This document shows positions 56,006-64,000 of a DNA stretch of 64,000 nt, piece after piece (within the stretch, counting starts at the first letter, position 1; each line of letters opens with the position of its first letter). The position numbers and the translations under genes are program-made. Source of the DNA: Ilyonectria destructans (lineage: Eukaryota; Ascomycota; Sordariomycetes; Hypocreales; Nectriaceae); contig JAHEWK010000018.1 in assembly GCA_020740775.1 (NCBI GenBank), positions 1,240,001 to 1,304,000 of the forward strand, in the 5' to 3' direction. The notes under the pieces were generated by a model. The model was not told the origin of the DNA and ran no database searches. It worked only from the letters and a program-made list of their open reading frames with translations.

Positions 56006-57131
56006 ATGGCTCCCCTCGGCGTAGCCCTCATCGGCGGTGGCATCTTTGCCAAGCAAGAGCACATGGTGCGTACAGCATCACTGGATATCCTTGGTGAAAT
56101 ACCGCAGAAATGGATGCTTACAGACTTTTACGACTTACCAGCCAGCCATTATGAAATGTGACTCCCTATCGCTCAAGGCCATCTACTCTCGCTCCCTCAA
56201 GTCCGCCCAAGACACCGCCGCTCTCTATACGAAGAGCGATGCCGCCCCGGACCTGTACTCGGCCGACTCGGACAAGGGAAACGACTACGCCAGCCTGCTC
56301 CTCCGAAAGGACGTCTACGCCGTCATCATCGCATTGCCCATCGTTAGCCAGCCCGAGTTTATCAAAGCCGCCCTCGCTGCCGGCAAGCACGTGCTGGCCG
56401 AGAAGCCACTCGCGCCGGACGTCAAGACGGGCCGGGAGCTCATCGACTACTACCGCAGCATCTCGCAGGAGAACAAGGTCACTTTTTCCATCGCGGAGAA
56501 CTATCGCTTCGTGCCGAGCTTCGTCTACGCTGCCGAGGAGGCAAGGAAACTGGGCAAGGTGAACCACTTTAGCGTCAAGAGCTTCCATCTCATGCGCCAG
56601 GACACCAAGTGGTACGGCACCGAGTGGCGGCGCAAGCCCGAGTATCAGGGCGGTTTCTTGCTGGACGGCGGCGTTCACCAGGCGGCAGCCACACGGCTGC
56701 TGCTGGGCAGCGACGCGAAGCCGCAGGTGGTGCGAGCCGTGACCAGCCTGGTGCAGGCACACCTGCCACCCATCGACACGGTCAGCGCCATCATCAAGAC
56801 GGCGTCCGGCGCCAACGGCACGTTTCAGCTGTCGTGCGGCTCGCAGCTGAGCGCGTTCGAGTGGGATCTGGGCTTCGAGGACGGCAGCGTCACGGTGCGC
56901 GGGGAGACGGTGACGGTCAAGCGTGTCGACGGCGAGGCGAGCGTCCGCGAGTTTGAGCGAACGAGCGGCGTGAGCGCTGAGGTCGCGGCGTGGGCGGCGG
57001 GGCTCGTTCGCGGGACGCCCGACGAGCTGCAGGCGCCGGAGCAGGCGTTGGCGGACCTGGAGTTTTTGGAGAAGATGTTTGTCAGTGGCGAGCAGGACGG
57101 CGCGCCGCAGACGTATGAGCTGCAGTTGTAG
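56006..57131 (+). CDS. Gfo/Idh/MocA-family NAD(P)-dependent oxidoreductase
   Basis: Exons 56006-56065 and 56142-57131 give 349 residues, the same size as the yeast relative YMR315W as I remember it. The N-terminal Rossmann nucleotide-binding motif is GVALIGGGIFAKQEHMPAI, completed by the splice. The hallmark EKP motif is present (HVLAEKPLAPD, about residue 115), as is the substrate-side signature DGGVHQAAATRLLLG. The fold therefore looks complete and active. Members oxidise or reduce sugars, inositols and related carbonyls. The exact substrate cannot be read from sequence. No targeting signal is visible, so it is probably cytosolic. Its stop lies 104 bases from that of the convergent thioesterase gene. 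Confidence 0.88.
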
Positions 57132-57235
57132 ACGAGGATGAGACCATGGACGTCATATAGGACTGGGGACTATATAATGATAATAAAATACACATCGTGC
57201 GGCTCAAAGGGTGCTTTTAGTTTCGTGTGTCTGAT

Positions 57236-58072
57236 TCATAGCTTGGCAGGCCTTGCAGACGGCGGCGTTTGAGTGGCCACACTTTTATCCACCAGAGCTT
57301 TGCCTTGGCCTACATCGACACACAGCTTCTCAAGCCCCTGCCTCAAGGCATCTCCCATGCCGCTCTGCGCAGGCCTCCCGGTGGCGCGGTCGACAAAGAC
57401 ATGGACAAACTCACCCACGGCGCAGACGGCATCGACGCCACGCTCAAACACGGCCACCTCGTAGGTGACGCTGGAGCGGCCGAGCTTGTTGACGCGGAGG
57501 GCCAACTCCGCTACGGCCGGGTAGGCGATGGAGGCGAAGTAATCGGTGTGGGCGTGGACGGCTAGGCCGTACTGCGGCGAGGTTGGGGGGTCTAGGTTGC
57601 AGTGGGCAATGAGGTAGGAATTGACGACGGAGTCAAATCTGGCACGTCTGAGCTGGAGAGTTTCTTCTCGGGGTGCGCGGGAGTCTATGTGTGACCCCGA
57701 GGATGGTCTTAAGCGTCGGACTTACAGAAAGCTATACACAGAGTTGTTCATGTGGTCATACATGTCATTATCGTTCCTGCGGGGCAGTTAGAATGATTAC
57801 GATCGCGATTCCATCGCCATCGTCACTATGATGATTGAATTCGTTAATCCGCAGTGCGGCCGTGACTTGGTGATACCAACAGCCAAGGGAGGCCAGAGGC
57901 TCGAACCTTGCTGTCATCCAACAGTCGGAGGGAGGGACGGAGGGACGGAAGTAGGGACGGAAGTAGGGCAATTCCGCTCCGGGGAGGCGGAAACTTACCA
58001 TCGTGTGCGATAGTCCAGCAGGAAGCGATAATCTTGTCGCGTGCGGGCCTTGAGATCCGTGGTGGATGCCAT
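57236..58072 (-). CDS. 4HBT hot-dog-fold thioesterase family protein
   Basis: Exons 58072-57999, 57776-57726 and 57638-57236 give 175 residues. The 4-hydroxybenzoyl-CoA thioesterase signature is clear: TRWNDNDMYDHMNNSVYSFLFD (Asp27 or Asp29 as the catalytic-type acid), then the central helix and strand block VVNSYLIAHC and GRSSVTYEVAVFERG. Most of the signature lies in the small 51-base second exon, so the gene would be missed without splicing. The third exon has two in-frame AG acceptors nine bases apart (57647 or 57638). The nearer-to-family choice gives SFLFDSVV. Such proteins hydrolyse acyl-CoA or remove side products. Substrate unknown. It is convergent with the Gfo/Idh/MocA gene. Confidence 0.83.
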
Positions 58073-59106
58073 CTCGCAACGCGCGTATCTCGGACTTGCC
58101 TCCCTTGGGACACGGTCTCGATTTGGGACCTGGGATCTGGATCTAGAGACAAGTCTTGCCAAGACGTTGAATGGTCAGAAATGGGCAGTGAGATTGGGTT
58201 GTTCGTTTGATTGTTCCGCTTTGGGTGAGTTGCCGCTCCCGGCAGCTTGGTTGAGGCCGTAATGAGATGCGATGAGTGAGATGTGACGGGTGATGAGTGG
58301 ATGACGGGATGATGGATGAGGGGTGAGGATATCCAGAGAAGTATATGCTGTGTGGACCAGCTGGGAGCTGGCTGGGTCGGAGCAAGATGAATAGCGGGAT
58401 TAGAGTTCCATTGATTTGCCTGCCCGGAAGCAAGAAGGAGACACCACAAACACTGTGAGACGGCGGGATTTGTCTTTGAAGGGAATGAGACGGCTCTGGA
58501 CGGGAATTCCGAGGTTCTGGATGCGGCCAGATCTTGGCTTGCCGAGGCTTCGCTTGGCCAAAGGTTGGCGGCTTCTCATTCGGGGGGTCCGTCTCCGCGC
58601 GTGCGGGGCTTGAAGGGGAGCATAGGCGCACGCTTAGGGAGCTGTCAGGCGCCGTAGGGCTTGCGTCGCGCTGGAGGGCGCTGTGGCTTCTCCGCTGTAG
58701 AGGGTTTAGCGGGCCCTGCTCCAGCGGAGGGCTGGACAGTTAGGGGGTTTCAGGTTGCGAGATGCCAAAGGTACAGCCCTGGGGTCTTGGCTGGGGCGCC
58801 CAGGGCGGGGTGTCGGTTCTTCCCGCCGTGTTGAGGTTGAGGCCAAGGGAAATTTCGCTTTCTGCCGCGCGCCACCGCCCGGATTTTGGCATCCCACTTC
58901 ACACATCCCACATCCCACCATATTCGCACTCCCACAAGGGCGACGCTTGGCATCAACCACTTTTGTTTGCATGCCTTTCGGCCTCCCCAGAGCTTCCCGC
59001 GTCTGCTTTGGTTTGGGCCTAGGCTGCACCATCTAGACTTGGTTCCTTTCCTTTGACTTCCGCCCAAGGGTCGCCGTGCTTTCCCTTCTGTCTCAGGCCC
59101 CGAGGA
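58073..59106. other. Divergent promoter region
   Basis: A 1.0-kb region between the start codons of the thioesterase (-) and pseudouridine synthase (+) genes. It contains G/A-rich and GATGAG-type low-complexity sequence but no supportable gene. Confidence 0.5.
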
Positions 59107-60789
59107 ATGAGGGCTGCTGCTCGTCGTCGCCTCGGCCCGTCCACGCTCATTCTCCACCGATCGAGATCTGTCCCGCGACTGAACCCTCCTCCTCGCACCA
59201 ACCACGATCGTCGCAGCAGCAGTTGCACTCGGACGATCGCCATGGCGTCGCCTCTTCTCGTAAGCTCGCCGTCCGCGCCCGAGGACGCTGCGATGGCTGA
59301 GTTCCAGGGCCTCGACGTCACGATTTTGGATCAGGCCGAGGGCAAAGGCGAGAGCCGTGCCAAACAAGAAGTTACCAAAGAGGAACGAGACATCAAGAGA
59401 GCGGCCAGGCAAATGAACAAGCAAAACAAGAAGCAGAAATACCAGTATCCGCCGGCCGTCTCAGACCCCAATGTCCCGCTCATCACACCTATAGGCGACC
59501 CTTGGCCGCGACCATACCTCATCGAGGACGGACTGCGACGACTTGCTCCGTACCATTTCACCTACAATACCTTTTGCAAGGAACGATGGCGCAACCGACC
59601 CCTAATAGATATATTCGAGGCTGAATTCCGCGACCGACCCCTCGCCTATTACCGCGAGTCGATGGAGAAAGGCAGCATCTATGTCAACGGCAAGGCCGTC
59701 GGCCCTGACTACATTGTCCGGAACGGAGATCTCATCTCACACACCTTGCATCGTCATGAACCCCCCGTCTCGGCTGACCCCGTTGGAGTGATTCACGAGG
59801 ACGACGACATGATTGTGATAAACAAGCCTGCCGGCGTACCGGTCCACCCTGCCGGCCGTTACAAGTTCAACTCAGTCATTGAGATCATGAAGGCAGAGAG
59901 GGGCCCACAGTTCCTGCCGTACCCTTGCAACCGCCTGGACCGTCTTACAAGTGGCATCATGTTCATCGCAAAGAATGTGCCCGCTGCTGAGGCTCTGGGT
60001 GCCAAGATCTTCCAGCGTACCGTCAGGAAGGAATACCTTGCCCGGGTTATGGGTAGGTTCCCAGATGGTGAGGTTGTGTGCAACCAACCTATTTTGCAAA
60101 TATCCCCCAAGCTGGGGCTGAACCGGGTCCGTGCCAACGGTAAATCAGCCCGGACGGTTTTCAAGCGCTTGGCTTACTACCCACCCCCGGAGGATTCCGT
60201 CACCGGTGAAGACGGACGTCCCAGAACGCCGGAAGAGCTCAAGGACGAGAAGCACAGGCCGTGGGCGAAGAAGAGGGGTTATTCAATCGTCCGGTGTCTG
60301 CCCGTCACCGGTCGGACTCATCAGTTGCGGGTGCATCTTCAGTACCTCGGTCACCCCATCCAAAACGACCCCATTTACGCCAACGGCCGGGTATGGGGCT
60401 TTGACCTCGGCGAAGACGATGCCGATGGGACCCAAAACACCGACGAGGACATCATTAGTCGGTTATCTCGGATGGGCAAGGAAGACGTAGCAGATGCCGT
60501 AGCGTATTACGACGATATGGTGGACAAGTATGAGAAGAGGAGGGCCGAGAAAATGACGGGCGAGCTCTGCGACGTTTGCGAGACGCCGCTGTACTCAGAT
60601 CCCGGCGACCACGAGCTTTCGCTGTGGCTGCACAGCCTACGCTACGAGGATGCAGGCGGCAGCTGGGCCTATGTTAGTCCATTGCCGCAGTGGGCGCTCC
60701 CCCCAAAAGGCATGAGCGGGCCAACATCGGTTGGCGGGATGGAGGAGTTGGTGGAGGCGGTAAAGGACGAAAACCCGGAGATATCATGA
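59107..60789 (+). CDS. RluA-family RNA pseudouridine synthase (yeast Pus8/Pus9-like)
   Basis: A single-exon gene. From the ATG at 59107 it gives 560 residues; from the in-frame ATG at 59242 it gives 515. An S4-type RNA-binding region (YRESMEKGSIYVNGKAVGPDYIVRNGD) precedes the synthase domain (VINKPAGVPVHPAGRYKFN). The catalytic block is NRLDRLTSG, with Asp278 in the longer form. The later motifs VRCLPVTGRTHQLRVHLQYLGHPI and NDPIYANGRVWG are complete. The closest yeast relatives modify tRNA position 32 in cytoplasm (Rib2/Pus8) and mitochondria (Pus9). The extra 45 residues are Arg-rich with no acids until Asp (MRAAARRRLGPSTLILHRSR), as in a mitochondrial presequence. No deaminase domain is fused. 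A C-terminal Cys pair (CDVCETP) is present. Confidence 0.9.
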   Translation: MRAAARRRLGPSTLILHRSRSVPRLNPPPRTNHDRRSSSCTRTIAMASPLLVSSPSAPEDAAMAEFQGLDVTILDQAEGKGESRAKQEVTKEERDIKRAARQMNKQNKKQKYQYPPAVSDPNVPLITPIGDPWPRPYLIEDGLRRLAPYHFTYNTFCKERWRNRPLIDIFEAEFRDRPLAYYRESMEKGSIYVNGKAVGPDYIVRNGDLISHTLHRHEPPVSADPVGVIHEDDDMIVINKPAGVPVHPAGRYKFNSVIEIMKAERGPQFLPYPCNRLDRLTSGIMFIAKNVPAAEALGAKIFQRTVRKEYLARVMGRFPDGEVVCNQPILQISPKLGLNRVRANGKSARTVFKRLAYYPPPEDSVTGEDGRPRTPEELKDEKHRPWAKKRGYSIVRCLPVTGRTHQLRVHLQYLGHPIQNDPIYANGRVWGFDLGEDDADGTQNTDEDIISRLSRMGKEDVADAVAYYDDMVDKYEKRRAEKMTGELCDVCETPLYSDPGDHELSLWLHSLRYEDAGGSWAYVSPLPQWALPPKGMSGPTSVGGMEELVEAVKDENPEIS

Positions 60790-62920
60790 AATATTGCATC
60801 GCCGCCTGCAGCAGCGCCGTTGCCCTGCAGCGCCAACCACCCCACGAACCTGAGCACCTGAGCACCTGAGCACGGTCATGTCCTGTCCCGTCAAGAACCG
60901 CTCAACTGAAAAGCTTGCCGTATTTTTTGCTTGAAGCGTACCATGGAAACCGTTATCCAGGCCACCTAGGCGATCCTGTAATTACGCCATGGGTTACCTC
61001 TGAATGCCAATCCCCTGTAAGTATCGCGCATGCGAGGCAGGTGACGATTGTCCCATGGCCAAGCTGGTTAGCTGCGAAACGCACTTAACAGTATTATCTC
61101 CTTGATGTCCTGGCCTCCCATTTCCCTTGCCCCATGTCGAGTCCAAGCAACAGTCAGCTGACTGGGGACATGGTGGTGCGGACAACCGGCGGGTGTTCTG
61201 GAGTCCTAGACTGCGTATGGAGTTGAGCGGGTAATTGTGGCGTTGAATCCCACATCCCGCACGCGCGGTAATCTCGACATGCAGAAATACAGTTGACCGA
61301 GCCATGCTAGGGATGAAGCACGTACGTAGTATGCAGCACCAGATGGAGTAGCGGAAAAGCCGTGGATGACCGTTATGGAGCATTGGAACTGGGGAATGGG
61401 CTGCACGCTGCACGGGCTTCCTAGTCAACGACCGTGTCCCGCATGTTCCAAGCAAGGGCCGCGTGCTTCCAAGGTTCTGAGGTTCCAAGGTTCCAAGGGT
61501 CCAAAGGCCGCATGTTCTAGGACGGCTCCGAAGAGGCGCATCAAGGCGCATTGTGCGCGGCCAACACAAAGTAACGGTGTCCCAACTGAGCCCACGAATC
61601 TGCGACAAAGGCGACGAGAGACAAGGAGGCGTCGCGCTTCGCGGACACGGGATCAGCCTCCGGGGAACACATTTCCCACTGTCCCAGGCACTGGGGCCAG
61701 AGCTGCACCCTCCAGGCGATGGGCGGTCCACGATCCAGTCTGGAACGGGTCTCGCGCGGCGGCGAAGCATTCCATTCCAAAGCACCAGGGGCGCGGCCCG
61801 ACCGTGGAGCGGAGGACGGATCACGATGGACTGGGATGGACCCAAGGACGGACTTGCGATGGACCAGGAAAGCAGGAGACCAAGAGACGAAAAAGGCCTG
61901 GAGCGGTGGACCACCCGAGAACCGGACGTGTTTACGGCGGCGGTCGACTGCCTTGGCCATGTGTGTTGGCTGTTAGTTGTTTGAAGCCTCGAGGCGGGAC
62001 GCTCTAGACTGTCTGGATGAACCAAGCACACACGGCTTGCTCAGCACTTGTTATCTCGAAGGCAGGGCCTGCATTGGCGTGTGTTGGTCATGTCCTGCTC
62101 TGACATTGCATGACCTCAGCATCTCAAGAAGGAGTTGTCGCGAATGACATGGGTAGAGGGTGGCCTTCGTCGGCATGTTAATTCTCTCACAGGCGGATTC
62201 TCACATCAATCACATCACAGAAAACTCACAGACCCCCAAATTTCAAGATGCAAGACGGGCATCCAGAGGAGAGCCATGGGTGTACGTACGTAAACGCGGG
62301 CAGGGGAGAGGAGGAGGGGCAGGCAGGGGGAATGGAATTGTGGCGGGCGATCATGAGCTCCGCGGAGCAGGCGCCTGGTAGGTTTTCTTTTCCTGGGGTA
62401 GTTCAGTTGGTTTTGCTTTTTCCTTCCCTCTTCCCACTTCGGCTCCACGGAACACGCCCCCATGTTTCCCAATGATGGGCACCCCGATTTCGTCAACGGC
62501 AGCCATCTTAGAGGTGTTACCAACTCCCTGGGACACCTGCTGTTCACATGCCGCAGCGGCACGGCGCGGCACAGCACAGCACAGCAGAGCAGCGGCACGG
62601 CAGTGGCAGTGGCAGTTGCTGGCCCACGGCACAGCAGTGCAGCAGACTCCCGTCTTTTCTCCCCCTCTCTCCCTTATCAGTTGGCTGTGCGGGAACGGGA
62701 GAAAGGGAAGCAGACGTGGAACCCATCCATCCATCGCATCCCACCTCCGATCGCATCCCCCATCCTCCATCCCCCTCCATCCCCCCCCCATCTACGTAGT
62801 TACCCCCGCGAACGACTAGGGACGGGGAACAAGACGGAGCACGACGCCGAGCTAGAGGGTCGCATTGAGATGGGCATGGGCATTAACCACGTGTGGAGCA
62901 CCACCAGCCATGCGAGCAGA

Positions 62921-62980
62921 GCGAAGGAGGCGAGAGCGGAGGAGGCGAGAGCAGAGGAGGCGAGAACAGAGGAGGATAAC
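62921..62980. repeat. 15-base tandem array
   Basis: Four head-to-tail units of the form GCGGAGGAGGCGAGA, the last one degenerate. A similar GAAGCCGAAGCCGA-type run follows at about 63000-63060. Confidence 0.8.
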
Positions 62981-63206
62981 AGAAGCAGGAGCCGCAGTTA
63001 GTGGCCGAAGCCGAAGCCGACGCAGAGAAGCCGAACGTGGAAGTGGAAGAAGAAGAGAAGCAGAAACAGTAGCTCGCCCCCAAGGCAAGCCTCGTTCGCT
63101 GGACTTGTTTCTAGGTGCGGCGAGGCTTTCCTCCATCTCCTCACTGGACCGGTGACGCCATCGCCTACCATCGCCCACGCGCCGAAGGAAGCCTGCGTGG
63201 AAGGCT

Positions 63207-63250
63207 ACAGATTGTCCACAGATTGTCCACAGATTGCCCACAGATTGTCC
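63207..63250. repeat. 11-base tandem array (ACAGATTGTCC x4)
   Basis: Four consecutive 11-base units with a single mismatch in the third unit. No gene overlaps it. Confidence 0.85.
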
Positions 63251-64000
63251 GGACACTACAACTCTATTAGTCCGGGACCATTAGCTATTGCGTGCGATGC
63301 CGGCCGCACGATGCCCAGACCCAGTTGCCACGCGCGGGCGGCAGGTCCAACCATCGACTCCGGATTCGTCGGCTGCATCTCCAAGACCGCGCGATCGTTA
63401 TCAGCACCGCAAGTAACAAGTAGCGGACTGCGCAGCGGGCGGCGAAGGCATCGGCGGGCACGAGACGGAGCAGCATTGCGCGGGTATGTCGACCATGACG
63501 AGCGGAGGGTTCCAGGGGTGTGCCTGGATCTAGAGAATACCACCACAGGTAGGTCGATACGATGCGGGCTGTATGTATCAGCAATTGGGCCTTGCTGCCT
63601 GGTTCTGAGTTGCTCGCTCGTCTGGCGGGATATCCAAAGACGGGATGCCATGGGATTCCGCATGAGAACGAGCGACATGTATGATGATGTATGCGATGTG
63701 CAACATGTGCTGCCATTGTTCGGGCGTCGGGTTGGAGACCGAAGCCCGGCCAACAACCCTTCGATACGTAGGATCTGGCTCCGACACTCACACTCAATCT
63801 CGTTGCCTGCCTCATCTCTCCCGCAGTTCGGTCACATCGCCATGGCTATTCTCTGGTCGTCCTCTACTAGCTGGCTCGCTGGAGCCCCTCCCCTTGTCCC
63901 TGGCGTGCGCCCCCGTCGTCTTCTCACTTCACTCCCTCACGCCCAGGGCCAGCCAAGCGTCTTCGTAGCTAGTCGATGCAGAAAGCCACCACTTGCAGCC

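Larger units (their letters stand above)
60790..64000. other. 3.2-kb terminal region without a supportable gene
   Basis: No recognised gene. A minus-strand 345-codon frame at 60994-62031 lacks any motif and has a composition driven by base content. CTGAGCAC is repeated three times at 60850-60873, and AGGTTCCAAGG-like repeats lie at 61465-61505. CAGCAC/GGCACGG-rich sequence covers 62555-62645. Tandem arrays are listed separately. The last 200 bases could be the start of a promoter for a gene beyond the window. Confidence 0.5.

Noticed and set aside
60994..62031. 345-codon minus-strand open frame
   Set aside because: No motif, no hydrophobic pattern, and a Pro/Arg/Ser/Cys-heavy composition that follows from GC content. 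Similar open frames exist in other phases of the same stretch.

Overview
The window is nuclear DNA of a filamentous ascomycete, most likely a sordariomycete and plausibly Hypocreales. The signs are protein-coding genes with short GT-AG introns of about 50-95 bases, no operons, GC-rich third codon positions, long gene-free upstream regions, a Zn2Cys6 regulator, and housekeeping proteins of fungal type (MAD2, UBP14, ISU1, MCM2). I rebuilt 15 gene models by hand. In each one the exon lengths sum to a multiple of three and the splice phases agree.

Layout. 1-2.8 kb is AT-richer and holds only a frame-broken minus-strand coding stretch. 3.1-7.1 kb holds MAD2 (+) and a UBP14/USP5-type deubiquitinase (-), tail to tail. 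9.4-10.1 kb holds the mitochondrial Fe-S scaffold ISU1. 11.9-17.8 kb holds a carotenoid-cleavage-type oxygenase (-) and a cytochrome P450 (+) sharing one upstream region. 18.5-19.1 kb is an AT-rich Ty3/gypsy relic. 19.3-22.3 kb encodes a large glycosylated-type membrane protein. 24.6-29.7 kb holds MCM2 (-) and a UBR7/mlo2-like UBR-box protein (+), head to head over a 554-base promoter that carries a duplicated MCB-type element. 30.1-31.5 kb encodes a Gln-rich coiled-coil protein. 32.1-34.8 kb encodes a caspase-like domain fused to C2H2 zinc fingers (-). After 5.4 kb without a gene comes a divergent patatin-like protein whose GxSxG serine is replaced by glycine (40.2-42.2 kb). 47.3-51.5 kb holds a Zn2Cys6 transcription factor followed closely by an FAD-linked BBE-type oxidase. 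56.0-58.1 kb holds a Gfo/Idh/MocA oxidoreductase (+) and a hot-dog thioesterase (-), tail to tail. 59.1-60.8 kb holds an RluA-type pseudouridine synthase with a possible mitochondrial leader. 60.8-64.0 kb has simple repeats but no supportable gene.

Most of the genes are core functions: spindle checkpoint, ubiquitin recycling and ligation, Fe-S assembly, replication licensing and RNA modification. The accessory flavour comes from the oxygenase/P450 pair, the regulator/oxidase pair and the caspase-like/patatin-like pair. There is no PKS, NRPS or terpene synthase, so this is not a recognisable secondary-metabolite cluster. The best leads are the caspase-C2H2 fusion, the serine-less patatin, the duplicated MCB element at MCM2, a 7-base micro-exon in the P450 and a possible dual-start pseudouridine synthase. 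I saw no rRNA, tRNA or CRISPR array.
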